From the NCBI RefSeq assembly GCF_017916425.1, contig NZ_JAFMSX010000002.1:366413-430412 (forward strand): a stretch of 64,000 bases of DNA. The letters run 5' to 3'. Shown piece after piece: positions 7,235 through 16,704 of this stretch; positions within the stretch are counted from its first letter, which is position 1; every line of letters starts with the position of its first letter. A model generated the notes under the pieces. It saw nothing but the letters and a program-made list of their open reading frames with translations. It was not told where the DNA came from and did no database searches. Position numbers and translations under genes: made by a program. Source of the stretch: Nocardioides sp. SYSU D00065 (lineage in GTDB: Bacteria > Actinomycetota > Actinomycetes > Propionibacteriales > Nocardioidaceae).

Positions 7235-8074
7235 GTGTCGACCAAGCACCTGACCCGGGCCGGCGTCGCGCTGGCCGTCCTCAGCGGCCTGGCGGGCGGG
7301 ACGGCGTACGGCGCCCGCGAGCTGCTGACGCGTCAGGCCGCCCAGGCCCGCCGGGCCATCGGCAAGCCGCTGGGGGACCAGGCGCCGTTGGCGGACCGGC
7401 ACTACAAGAAGAAGTACGGCGACCCCGTCGACCTGCTCGTGCTCGGCGACTCCATCGCAGCGGGGCTGGGCGCTGAGCGGCCGAAGCAGACGCTTGGCAG
7501 TCGGCTGGCGCGGGGGGTGGCCACGCACGCGGGGCGCTCGGTGCGCCTGCGCACGGCCGCGGTGGTGGGCTCGGAGAGCAGCATGCTCGCCACCCAGCTC
7601 GCCTCCCTGCCGGAGTCCTACCGGCCCGACGTCGCCGTGATCATCGTCGGCGGCAACGACGTCACCCATCGGGTCCCGGTCGCGGACTCCGTGCGTCACC
7701 TCGCCGAGGCGATCGATGCGCTGCGCGAGCGCGGGGCGGCCGTCGTCGTGGGGACCTGCCCCGACCTGGGGGCGTTGCGCCCGGTGCCGCAGCCCCTGCG
7801 CGCGCTCGGCTCGCGCGCGTCCCGGCAGCTCGCCGACGCCCAGCGCGTGACGGCGCTCGAGCGCGGGGCGTGGGTGGTCTCGCTCGCTCACGTGGTCGGG
7901 CCGTTCTTCATCTCCAACCCCGAGGAGATGTTCAGCCTGGACCGCTTCCACCCCAGCGCCCACGGCTACAAGCGCACCGCCAAGGCGATGCTGCCCTCGG
8001 TGCTCGCGGCCCTGGGGGTGGTGGACGTCGTGCCATTCGGGCACCACGCGCCCCTGGTGGGACGGTCAGGCTAG
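7235..8074 (+). CDS. SGNH/GDSL-type hydrolase with signal anchor
   Basis: A 279-residue SGNH hydrolase, probably an esterase or acetyl-hydrolase acting on a sugar or lipid. The catalytic blocks are present: Ser73 in VLGDSIAAG, Gly140-Asn141 in VGGND (block III), and Asp236/His239 in DRFHPS. Residues 8-30 form one hydrophobic segment that is a signal or membrane anchor, so the enzyme is probably exported. The GTG at 7235 is chosen because it puts the hydrophobic segment near the N-terminus; an in-frame GTG at 7196 would add 13 residues. The 106-bp region upstream holds no clear promoter. The next gene begins 9 bp downstream. Confidence 0.83.
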   Translation: MSTKHLTRAGVALAVLSGLAGGTAYGARELLTRQAAQARRAIGKPLGDQAPLADRHYKKKYGDPVDLLVLGDSIAAGLGAERPKQTLGSRLARGVATHAGRSVRLRTAAVVGSESSMLATQLASLPESYRPDVAVIIVGGNDVTHRVPVADSVRHLAEAIDALRERGAAVVVGTCPDLGALRPVPQPLRALGSRASRQLADAQRVTALERGAWVVSLAHVVGPFFISNPEEMFSLDRFHPSAHGYKRTAKAMLPSVLAALGVVDVVPFGHHAPLVGRSG

Positions 8075-8083
8075 GGTTCGCGG

Positions 8084-8926
8084 GTGCGCACCACTGCTCG
8101 ACGAGCCGGCCAGGCCGTCAAGAAGGCAGCCCAGAAGGCAGGCCGGGTGCAGGCGCCGCCGCCCGTCCCCGAGGCCGAGCCGGCACCCGCCGACCCCAAG
8201 GTCGAGCGTCGGCGTCGGTTGCTGGCCAGCAACCTCACCGAGCTGGCCATCGAGTTCCGCACCGACAAGTGGGGGGTCCACAAGTACACCCCCCACTACG
8301 AGCGGCACCTGCAGCACCTGCGGGGCGAGTCGTTCACGCTGCTCGAGCTCGGCATCGGCGGCTACAAGAAGCGCCGTCGCAGCGGGGCGTCGATGAAGAT
8401 GTGGCGCTGGTTCTTCCCCAAGGCGAGGATCGTCGGCCTCGACATCGAGGACAAGACCTGGCTGACCCGAGGTCACATCCACACCTACCTCGGCGACCAG
8501 ACCGACCCGGAGATCCTCCACCGGATCATCGAGGAGCAGGGCGCGCCGCTGGTCGTCATCGACGACGGCAGCCACATCCCGGCGCACGTGCGCGAGTCGT
8601 TCCGCATCCTGTTCCCGCTCCTGCCCGACGGCGCGATCTACTGCATCGAGGACACCCAGACGTCCTACTGGCCGGCGTGGGGCGGCCAGCTCGACCCGCG
8701 TGCGCCCGGCACCTCGATGGACCTGGTCAAGGACCTCATCGACGGCCTCAACCACGAGGAGTTCCTCGTCGAGGGCTACGAGCCCACCTACACCGACCAG
8801 TGGGTCAAGGCTGTGCACTGCTACCACAACCTCGTGATCATCGAGAAGGGCGACAACCGCGAGGGCACCAACCGCGACCACGCCGCCCACTCCTTCCACG
8901 GCTCCTCGGAGCTTCCCAGGGCATGA
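8084..8926 (+). CDS. Class I SAM-dependent methyltransferase (macrocin/TylE-like)
   Basis: A 280-residue Rossmann-type methyltransferase. The SAM-binding region is LLELGIGG (about 85-92), a second-strand acidic VGLDIEDK and VVIDDGSHIPAH, which also resembles the metal site of sugar O-methyltransferases acting on macrolides and polysaccharides. A 40-residue Lys/Ala/Pro-rich N-terminal tail precedes the domain. The GTG at 8084 lies 9 bp after the SGNH hydrolase, and the next gene overlaps by 4 bp, so the three form one unit. An O-methyltransferase acting on a surface glycan is plausible but inferred. Confidence 0.72.
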   Translation: MRTTARRAGQAVKKAAQKAGRVQAPPPVPEAEPAPADPKVERRRRLLASNLTELAIEFRTDKWGVHKYTPHYERHLQHLRGESFTLLELGIGGYKKRRRSGASMKMWRWFFPKARIVGLDIEDKTWLTRGHIHTYLGDQTDPEILHRIIEEQGAPLVVIDDGSHIPAHVRESFRILFPLLPDGAIYCIEDTQTSYWPAWGGQLDPRAPGTSMDLVKDLIDGLNHEEFLVEGYEPTYTDQWVKAVHCYHNLVIIEKGDNREGTNRDHAAHSFHGSSELPRA

Positions 8927-9783
8927 CCGTCCTGCTGGCCACCTGCGGCGACCTGCCGTACGGCGAGCCCGGCGCCGCCGTGCTGGACGCCGTGCTGGCC
9001 GAGCGGGGGATCGACGCCGCGTGGGCGCGGTGGGACGACCCCGCCGTCGACTGGTCGGCGGCCGACCTCGTCGCCGTGCGCTCGACGTGGGACTACGTGA
9101 CGCGGCACGCCGAGTTCCTCGCGTGGGCGGGCTCCCTCGACCAGTCCCGGCTGCTCAACGGCGCCGACGTGTTCGCCTGGAACCACGACAAGCGCTACCT
9201 CACCAACCTCGGTGAGCTCCCCTCGGTGCCGACGCTGCTCGCCGACGACCGGCCGGCGCTGGCCGAGGCGGTCCGGCGCTTCGGCACGGCCGTGGTCAAG
9301 CCGCGGGTCGGCGCCGGGGGCGCCGGCCTGGTCGTGGTCACCGATCCCGACGACCCTCGGCTGGGCCGCCCCGTGCGCAGTCATCCCGACTATCCCGAGG
9401 TCGGTGGCCCCTGGGTGGTGCAGCCCCTCGTGGAGTCGATCCGCACCTCCGGCGAGGTCTCCGTCTACGTGCTCGGCGGACGGATCACCCAGCGCTTCGA
9501 CAAGCGGCCGGGTGCGGACGACGTACGCGTGAACGAGGAGTTCGGCGGACAGGTCCGGCCCGCCGAGCTGGGCGACGTCGGCGACCTCGTCCTCCAGGCG
9601 TACGACGCCATGGGTGAGCGGTTCGGACGACCGATGGACTACCTGCGCGTCGACCTCCTGCAGTGGGAGGGCGGGTGGGTCGTGAGCGAGCTCGAGCTGA
9701 TCGAGCCCGGGCTCTACCTCGACGTGTCGCCGGCCAACGCGGCTCCGTTCGCCGGCGTGGTCGAGGCGAGACTGCGCTCCTAG
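8923..9783 (+). CDS. ATP-grasp family protein
   Basis: A 286-residue protein with the ATP-grasp layout: an N-terminal Rossmann-like part (residues 1-90, with VRSTWDYV), the ATP-lysine strands AVVKPRVGAGGAG, the WVVQPLVESI strand, and the C-terminal metal-binding segment YLRVDLLQWEG...SELELIEPGLYL. Such enzymes form amide or ester bonds via an acyl-phosphate. Related actinobacterial proteins are annotated as glutathione-synthetase-like and their substrates are not known. The ATG overlaps the methyltransferase stop (ATGA), so translation is coupled. Confidence 0.75.
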   Translation: MTVLLATCGDLPYGEPGAAVLDAVLAERGIDAAWARWDDPAVDWSAADLVAVRSTWDYVTRHAEFLAWAGSLDQSRLLNGADVFAWNHDKRYLTNLGELPSVPTLLADDRPALAEAVRRFGTAVVKPRVGAGGAGLVVVTDPDDPRLGRPVRSHPDYPEVGGPWVVQPLVESIRTSGEVSVYVLGGRITQRFDKRPGADDVRVNEEFGGQVRPAELGDVGDLVLQAYDAMGERFGRPMDYLRVDLLQWEGGWVVSELELIEPGLYLDVSPANAAPFAGVVEARLRS

Positions 9784-9968
9784 CGCGTCATGGCCTACGG
9801 GCAACTGGTCATTTCGGGCTATTAAGTCCGGCCGTCGGGTCGAGGCATCCTTGGTCGGCCGGCGTCTAGCGTTCGTCACGGTCGGGCGCCCTGCGCTCGA
9901 CGGACGCGAGTGCCGGCTGCCGGAATCGCCGGGCAGTTTCGCTCAGCGGGCAACACGAGGGGACATCA

Positions 9969-10400
9969 GTGGGGGCTTTGCGCAAGCGGCGCGACGACCG
10001 AGGCGTTGCGGCGGTGGAGTTCGCGCTGGTCGTGCCGATCCTGCTGGTGATGCTGTTCGGCATCATCGACTTCGGGTTCGCCATCAACCGCTACGCCATC
10101 GTCAACAACGCCGCCCGCGAAGGTGTGCGCGAGGCGAGCCTCGGTGCTTCGGAGGCGGAGATCCGCGCCGCGGTGACGCGAGGCATGTCCGACCTCGGCG
10201 GCACCTTCACGATCACGGTCGGCTGCAAGAAGCCCGACGGTACGACGAACTGCACCAGCTGGACCGGCGGGCAGGAGTCCGGCGGCATCGCCATCGTGTC
10301 CGTGACCTTCACCCATGAATGGCTGACGCCGGTCGCGGAGCTCATCGATGCCGACGACGTCCTCCAGATCTCCAAGACCAACCGGATGAGGATCGAATGA
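9969..10400 (+). CDS. TadE-like pseudopilin
   Basis: A 143-residue TadE-family protein. After a short basic start (RKRRDDRG) comes the pilin-like segment GVAAVEFALVVPILLVMLFG with Glu in the conserved position, then an amphipathic helix and an extracytoplasmic domain with two cysteines. TadE/TadF proteins are processed by a prepilin peptidase and assist Flp-type pilus assembly. The GTG at 9969 follows GAGGGGACATCA. The gap upstream (9784-9968) holds an AT-richer stretch with TTAAGTCCGG (9822-9831), a possible -35 of an alternative sigma factor. The stop overlaps the TadG-like start (ATGA). Confidence 0.82.
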   Translation: MGALRKRRDDRGVAAVEFALVVPILLVMLFGIIDFGFAINRYAIVNNAAREGVREASLGASEAEIRAAVTRGMSDLGGTFTITVGCKKPDGTTNCTSWTGGQESGGIAIVSVTFTHEWLTPVAELIDADDVLQISKTNRMRIE

Positions 10401-11878
10401 TGCGCGCAGTTCGTGAGCGTGGCGACGACGGGGCCATCGCGGTGATGACCGCGCTTCTGACGGTGGTGATCTTCGGCATGGCGGCTCTCGCCATCGACAT
10501 CGGCATGCTGGCGATGGAGCGGCAGAAGCTGCACGACGCCGTTGACTCGGCGGCGCACGCGGGGGCGTACGCCATGCCTGGTGACGGAGCCACCGCGATC
10601 AAGGCGGCTCGCGACATGGCGCTCTCCAACGATCCGGACCTCACCTACGACATGACGGAGCACAACCCCGAAGTGCGGCTGTGGTGCGTCGTGGCCTCGA
10701 CGGGCACGACGCCTCCGGCCGTGCAGACCTCGCAGATCCCAAGCACCTGCAACCCCGGACCCGCCCCCTACACAACCTCCAAGTACCCCGACCTGCGCTG
10801 CAACGGCGCCATCTGCAAGATCCCGTGCGCACCGAGCACGACCACCCACTGCAACACCGTGGAGGTGGTGGCGGAGAAGAAGGTGCCCTTCGGCTTCGCC
10901 AACATCTTCGACCGGAGCTTCGGCTCGACCGGGTCGGTGGCATCTGCGGCGTGCAAGGGGTCCTGCGGAGCCGAGTCGCCGAACCCCTTGGACGTCGTCG
11001 TCGTGGCTGACCGCACGCTGAGCCTGTCCAGCGGGGACCGCTCAGCCATGAAGACGGCCATCAAGGACATGCTCAAGGAGATGGATCCCAGCATGCACTT
11101 CCTGGCGCTGGGCACGATTCACAAGAGCGAGACGGTCTCGGGCTGCGTCTCGGGCGCCTACAGCATCCCCACGCCGGACCGGCGGAACCCGCTCGACGAG
11201 GCCGACATGAATCGTGGCACCTGGGTGCCCACGGACTTCAGCAACGACTACGTCACCGGGGCTCCCGGCGCCCGAGCGTGGAAGACAACGGACCCGGTCT
11301 ACAAGGCCATCGACTGCCTCACCTCATCGGACGCCGACTACGGCACTCACTTGGCGGCACCGATGAAGGAGGCGGCGCGCAAGCTCCTCGGCTTCAGCTC
11401 GAGCAACCTGGCGAGTCTGAGCTCGTCCAACCCGCGGCCTGGGGAGGTCCGGAAGGTCATCATCTTCGAGACCGACGGCCAGCCCAACGAGAAGGTCTCG
11501 ACCAGCGCCAGCAATTCGGTGACGGTCTCGGGGGACCCGCGAAAGACCGACGGAGGAGATGCCTGCGCGAACCTCGTCAAGGCTGCCCAGAGCGCCAAGG
11601 ACCACGGCATCCTGGTCATGACGATCGGGTTCGGGGATGCGACCACAGCGCGATGCGAGAGCGGCGGTCGCTTGACGCGGGACGTTCTCGCTGAGGCGGC
11701 ATCGCATGGACCTTCGGGGCCGAGCACGGCCAACTCGTGCTCGTCCACCGACGCTCCTCTAGAGAATGCCGACGGAGACTACTTCTTCTGCTCAGCCCGT
11801 GGCTCGGACTTCCGGAACATCTTCCTCACGGCGCTCTCGCAGGTCAGCAAGGGCGTCAAGCTCGTCAGGTTGCCGTAG
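10397..11878 (+). CDS. TadG-like protein with von Willebrand A domain
   Basis: A 493-residue membrane-anchored protein. The N-terminus has the TadG-type start ([20 protein letters not shown]) with a membrane segment at about 14-36, then a Cys-containing extracytoplasmic part. A VWA domain from about residue 195 to the end carries the metal-site motif DRTLS, a variant of DxSxS. Many Cys pairs suggest disulfides outside the cell. Two ATGs (10397, 10400) compete; the first overlaps the TadE stop. Codon use is slightly less GC-rich at third positions than in neighbours. No other tad genes are visible, so the pair may serve a pilus encoded elsewhere. Confidence 0.8.
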   Translation: MMRAVRERGDDGAIAVMTALLTVVIFGMAALAIDIGMLAMERQKLHDAVDSAAHAGAYAMPGDGATAIKAARDMALSNDPDLTYDMTEHNPEVRLWCVVASTGTTPPAVQTSQIPSTCNPGPAPYTTSKYPDLRCNGAICKIPCAPSTTTHCNTVEVVAEKKVPFGFANIFDRSFGSTGSVASAACKGSCGAESPNPLDVVVVADRTLSLSSGDRSAMKTAIKDMLKEMDPSMHFLALGTIHKSETVSGCVSGAYSIPTPDRRNPLDEADMNRGTWVPTDFSNDYVTGAPGARAWKTTDPVYKAIDCLTSSDADYGTHLAAPMKEAARKLLGFSSSNLASLSSSNPRPGEVRKVIIFETDGQPNEKVSTSASNSVTVSGDPRKTDGGDACANLVKAAQSAKDHGILVMTIGFGDATTARCESGGRLTRDVLAEAASHGPSGPSTANSCSSTDAPLENADGDYFFCSARGSDFRNIFLTALSQVSKGVKLVRLP

Positions 11879-11893
11879 GGGCGCACGCTGTCG

Positions 11894-11924
11894 AACGCCG
11901 CCCCGGGTCAACCGGGGCGGCGTT
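11894..11924 (+). terminator. Rho-independent terminator after the tad genes
   Basis: A perfect 13-bp stem, AACGCCGCCCCGG (11894-11906) with CCGGGGCGGCGTT (11912-11924), and a 5-nt loop, 15 bp after the stop of the TadG-like gene. Only three T residues follow. The last two bases overlap the first CIRCE element. Confidence 0.8.
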
Positions 11925-11949
11925 TGCACTCTCCGGGGTCGAGTGCTAA
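11923..11949. promoter_or_regulatory. CIRCE element 1 (HrcA operator)
   Basis: Half-sites TTTGCACTC (11923-11931) and GAGTGCTAA (11941-11949) are separated by exactly 9 bp, matching the CIRCE consensus with one mismatch. HrcA is the known repressor of groE genes in actinobacteria. A -35-like TTTGCA and the TAAAC following the second half-site suggest the groEL promoter lies inside the operator. Confidence 0.88.
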
Positions 11950-11957
11950 ACATGAGG

Positions 11958-11984
11958 TTGGCACTCTCGTCACGAGAGTGACAA
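11958..11984. promoter_or_regulatory. CIRCE element 2 (HrcA operator)
   Basis: Half-sites TTGGCACTC (11958-11966) and GAGTGACAA (11976-11984) with a 9-bp spacer TCGTCACGA. It lies 8 bp after CIRCE 1, giving two tandem operators in front of groEL. The two centres are 35 bp apart, so dimers bound at both would sit on the same general face of the helix. Confidence 0.85.
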
Positions 11985-12002
11985 CGACCCAGGCGACGCT
12001 GA

Positions 12003-13745
<1,743 letters not shown>

Positions 13746-13771
13746 GTCCGGCTCCCACCACACAGCACCAC

Positions 13772-13805
13772 CAGCAGGGCCCCCGCTCCGGCGGGGGCCC
13801 TGCTG
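13772..13805 (+). terminator. Terminator after groEL
   Basis: A perfect 15-bp stem, CAGCAGGGCCCCCGC (13772-13786) with GCGGGGGCCCTGCTG (13791-13805), and loop TCCG, 26 bp after the groEL stop. There is no U tract, as is common in actinobacteria. Confidence 0.85.
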
Positions 13806-13846
13806 CGTCCCGGCCACTCCGGGGACCTCGCTGGTAGGAAGGACGC

Positions 13847-14638
13847 ATGCGTCTGCCCGTGCCCGGACCTCGTGACCTGATCTCCGCGTTCGAGAGGGGC
13901 GGCGAGCAGGTGGAGGCCCTGATCGGGGCGGTGCCCCGCGCCCTGGCGCTGCTGGACCAGGCCGAGGCCCTGCTCGCCCGGGCCTCCGCCACGATCGACC
14001 GGGTCGATGCGGTGGCCGAGGCGGCGACCGTCGAGGTGGCGCGGGTCTCGCGGGTCGTGGACGACGCGCAGAAGCAGATCGACCGGGTGGGCGCGGTGGC
14101 CGACGATGCGCGGACGCAGATCGACCGCGTGGGCACGGTGGCTGACGATGCGCGGACGCAGATCGACCGCGTGGGCACGGTGGCTGATGATGCGCAGAAG
14201 CAGATCGATCGCGTGGGCACGGTGGCTGATGATGCGCAGAAGCAGATCGATCGCGTGGGCACGGTGGCTGATGATGCGCAGAAGCAGATCGACCGCGTCG
14301 GGGAGGTGGCCGACGACGCGGCCGCCCTCGTGGGACGGGCCGTGAGCCTCCTCGACAGCCTCGAGCCGTCGCTCACGGCGCTGCAGCCCACCCTCGAGAC
14401 CCTGGCCGACACCACGCACCCCGACGAGGTCGCCGCTCTGGTGCGCCTGGTCGACCACCTGCCTGCCCTGACCGAGCAGTTCGAGCGTGACGTGCTCCCG
14501 GTGCTGGCGACCCTCGGCTCGGTCGCCCCCGACCTGCACGAGATGCTCGACGTCTCGCGCGAGCTCAACGAGCTCCTCGGCAAGATCCCCGGGATGGGGC
14601 GGCTGAAGCGCAAGATCGAGGAGGACGACGACGCCTGA
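13847..14638 (+). CDS. Coiled-coil protein with 14-residue repeats, unknown function
   Basis: A 263-residue, probably soluble, acidic protein with no family I can name with confidence. Residues 71-154 are six near-identical 14-residue units of the type ADDAQKQIDRVGTV, which keep a heptad pattern (two heptads per unit) and should form one long amphipathic helix or coiled coil. The flanks (residues 30-70 and 155-200) continue the helical, Ala/Leu/Val-rich pattern without exact repeats. The overall look is like apolipoprotein or membrane-associated helical proteins, and a membrane-surface role is a guess. The ATG at 13847 follows AGGAAGGAC. It lies just after the groEL terminator. Confidence 0.75.
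   Translation: MRLPVPGPRDLISAFERGGEQVEALIGAVPRALALLDQAEALLARASATIDRVDAVAEAATVEVARVSRVVDDAQKQIDRVGAVADDARTQIDRVGTVADDARTQIDRVGTVADDAQKQIDRVGTVADDAQKQIDRVGTVADDAQKQIDRVGEVADDAAALVGRAVSLLDSLEPSLTALQPTLETLADTTHPDEVAALVRLVDHLPALTEQFERDVLPVLATLGSVAPDLHEMLDVSRELNELLGKIPGMGRLKRKIEEDDDA
14057..14308 (+). repeat. 42-bp in-frame tandem repeat, six copies
   Basis: Six contiguous 42-bp units (14057, 14099, 14141, 14183, 14225, 14267). Units 2 and 3 are nearly identical, and units 4 and 5 appear identical apart from position, with the shared core GCAGATCGATCGCGTGGGCA. The first and last units are more diverged. This is the pattern left by recent unequal crossing-over or slippage. The repeat length, a multiple of both 3 and 21, keeps the heptad register. 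Confidence 0.9.
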
Positions 14639-14718
14639 GGCGGAACGGGCCCGCGCCCGCAGGCGTCCAAGCGGTGTGGCACGGTGACCGCACCGGCCCC
14701 GCACCAGCAGGAGGAACC

Positions 14719-15240
14719 GTGAACACCAGCCGACCCCGCATCGTCCCCCGCCTCGTCGTATCCCTGATCGCCGTGGCCGGCCTCGCCGCCTGCGGAGCCG
14801 ACGACCGCACCGACGGTGCCGGCGACTCCCCGGCTGCGTCGAGCCCGACGATGAGCACCGAGGCCGGCACCGAGACCGGCTCCGAGGACGCGGGCGACAC
14901 GCTGAGCCTGACCGCGGACGCGTCGGCGGCCGGCAAGTGCGCGGTCCCGTCCGCGGAGACGCTCGCCACCTTCGACACCGCCTTCGCCGGCACGGTCACG
15001 TCCCTCGACGACGGCACCGCGACCCTCACCGTCGACGAGTGGTACGCCGGTGACGAGGCCGCCGAGGTCACGGTCGAGGCGCCGAGCGACGACCTCCAGG
15101 ACCTGCTCATGGCGGTCGACTTCGAGCAGGGCTCGTCGTACCTCGTGAGCGCCGACGGTGACCGGGTCACGCTCTGCGGCTTCACCGCCGAGCGCACCCC
15201 GGAGCTGGAGGCGATGTACGCGGAGGCCTTCTCGCAGTGA
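14719..15240 (+). CDS. Secreted lipoprotein of unknown function
   Basis: A 173-residue predicted lipoprotein. The signal peptide (residues 1-23) ends in the lipobox LAAC, so the mature protein begins with a lipid-modified cysteine and sits outside the membrane. A Thr/Ser/Gly/Asp-rich linker (24-75) leads to a small beta-rich domain (about 76-165) with two cysteines that could pair. The domain resembles small OB-like secreted domains, but I do not assign a family. AGGAGGAA (14709-14716) sets the GTG at 14719. Its stop overlaps the start of the MocA-like gene by 4 bp. Confidence 0.72.
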   Translation: MNTSRPRIVPRLVVSLIAVAGLAACGADDRTDGAGDSPAASSPTMSTEAGTETGSEDAGDTLSLTADASAAGKCAVPSAETLATFDTAFAGTVTSLDDGTATLTVDEWYAGDEAAEVTVEAPSDDLQDLLMAVDFEQGSSYLVSADGDRVTLCGFTAERTPELEAMYAEAFSQ

Positions 15241-15791
15241 CGTCGGTCGTCGGGCTGCTCCTCGCCGCCGGGGCCGGGAGGCGGTTCGGCGGCCCCAAGG
15301 CGCTGGCGCGCGACGACGACGGCACGTCCTGGCTGCTGCGGGCCGTGCAGGCGCTGCGGCCGTGCGCTGAGATCGTCGTGGTGGTGGGCGCCGAGGCTGA
15401 GCTCGCCGCCGCCCTCCTTCCGATGTCCGTCGCACGGGTCCGTGCCGAGGACTGGTCCGAGGGCATGGGCGCCTCCCTGCGAGCGGGGCTCCGAGCGCTC
15501 GCGCCGACCGACCACGACGTGGCGCTCGTCTCGCTCGTCGACCTCCCTGACGTCGACGCGGGCGTCGTCGCCCGGCTCTGCGCCTCGGCCCGCGGGCCCG
15601 ACGACCTGGCGCGAGCGGCGTACGGAGGGGTCCCGGGGCACCCGGTGCTGCTGGGACGCCGTCACTGGGCGGGTGTCGCGGACACGGCGACCGGCGACCG
15701 GGGGGCGCGCGACTACCTCGCTGCGCGGGAGGTGGCGCTCGTCGAGTGCGGCGACCTGGCCACCGGGCGCGACGTGGACTCGCGCCGCTGA
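15237..15791 (+). CDS. MocA/MobA-like nucleotidyltransferase for molybdenum cofactor
   Basis: A 184-residue NTP-transferase of the MobA/MocA family, with the N-terminal nucleotide loop LLLAAGAGRRFGGPK (7-21), DLPDV metal motif and GHPVLL. MocA attaches CMP to molybdopterin to make the cytosine-dinucleotide cofactor used by xanthine-dehydrogenase-family enzymes such as CO-dehydrogenase-like hydroxylases. Location at the head of the cox accessory genes supports this role. The GTG overlaps the lipoprotein stop (GTGA), though function suggests it belongs with the genes downstream. Confidence 0.8.
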   Translation: MTSVVGLLLAAGAGRRFGGPKALARDDDGTSWLLRAVQALRPCAEIVVVVGAEAELAAALLPMSVARVRAEDWSEGMGASLRAGLRALAPTDHDVALVSLVDLPDVDAGVVARLCASARGPDDLARAAYGGVPGHPVLLGRRHWAGVADTATGDRGARDYLAAREVALVECGDLATGRDVDSRR

Positions 15792-15796
15792 CGCGA

Positions 15797-15830
15797 CCCA
15801 ACGCCCGACCAACGTCGTGAGTCGTAGCCT
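15797..15830 (+). promoter_or_regulatory. Candidate promoter and activator site of the cox accessory operon
   Basis: A -10-like TAGCCT (15825-15830) lies 8 bp before the ATG at 15838. Upstream are CCCAAC (15797-15802) and GACCAAC (15807-15813), a direct repeat of CCAAC with an 11-bp (one helical turn) period. The same arrangement with the same spacing precedes the coxSLM genes at 21453, so a common regulator is likely. Confidence 0.5.
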
Positions 15831-15837
15831 GAGCGCC

Positions 15838-16704
15838 ATGGACTCCGCCGCCGATGTCGTCGCCCGGCTCGGCGCGACCGGATACCTCGCCGATGAGGAG
15901 CTGGCCACGATCGTCTTCCTCGCCGCGCGGATGCAGCGCCCGCTGCTGCTCGAGGGAGAGCCCGGCACCGGCAAGACCGCCCTCGCCGAGGCGCTGGCGC
16001 AGGGCCTCGGCCTCCCGCTGGTGCGGCTGCAGTGCTACGAGGGGATCGACGCCAGCCAGGCGCTGTACGACTGGGACTTCCCGCGCCAGATCCTGCACCT
16101 GCGCGCCCTCGAGGCTGCCGGCCGGGTGGACTCCGACGCGGCGGAGAAGAGCCTGTACGACGAGCGGTTCCTGCTGGCGCGACCCGTGCTCGCCGCGCTG
16201 CGCCAGGCTCCGGCGGTGCTCCTCGTGGACGAGGTGGACCGCGCCGACGACGAGTTCGAGGCGTTCCTGCTCGAGGTCTTGTCGACCTGGCAGGTCACGA
16301 TCCCGGAGTTCGGCACGGTCACCGCGCCCGAGCCGCCGCTCGTCGTGCTCACCTCCAACCGCACCCGCGAGCTGCACGACGCGCTCAAGCGGCGGTGCCT
16401 CTACCACTGGATCGAGCACCCCACCCTGGAGCGCGAGGTGCGCATCGTGCGCTCGCGGGCCCCGGAGGTGGGCGAGGTGCTGGCCCGCCAGGTGGTCGAC
16501 CTCGTGCAGCAGCTCCGGACCAGGGACGACCTGCTCAAACCGCCGGGGGTCGCCGAGACGCTCGACTGGGCCCGCGCCCTGAGCCACCTGGGAAGCGCCG
16601 AGCTCGACCTGGCGGCTGCGGCGGCGACGCTGGGCGCGCTGGTGAAGTACCGCGAGGACGCCGACCGGGTCCGGGTCGCGCTCGATCGGATGACGGTGAG
16701 GTGA
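15838..16704 (+). CDS. MoxR-family AAA ATPase (CoxD-like)
   Basis: A 288-residue AAA+ ATPase of the MoxR type, with Walker A GEPGTGKTA, Walker B VLLVDEVDRAD, sensor VVLTSNRTREL and an arginine finger region (LKRRCLYHW). In cox clusters CoxD works as an ATP-driven chaperone that matures the Mo/Cu active site together with the VWA protein CoxE. Here the next gene is exactly such a VWA protein, overlapping by 4 bp (GTGA). The ATG at 15838 lies 8 nt after a -10-like box, so the mRNA may be leaderless or nearly so. Confidence 0.85.
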   Translation: MDSAADVVARLGATGYLADEELATIVFLAARMQRPLLLEGEPGTGKTALAEALAQGLGLPLVRLQCYEGIDASQALYDWDFPRQILHLRALEAAGRVDSDAAEKSLYDERFLLARPVLAALRQAPAVLLVDEVDRADDEFEAFLLEVLSTWQVTIPEFGTVTAPEPPLVVLTSNRTRELHDALKRRCLYHWIEHPTLEREVRIVRSRAPEVGEVLARQVVDLVQQLRTRDDLLKPPGVAETLDWARALSHLGSAELDLAAAAATLGALVKYREDADRVRVALDRMTVR

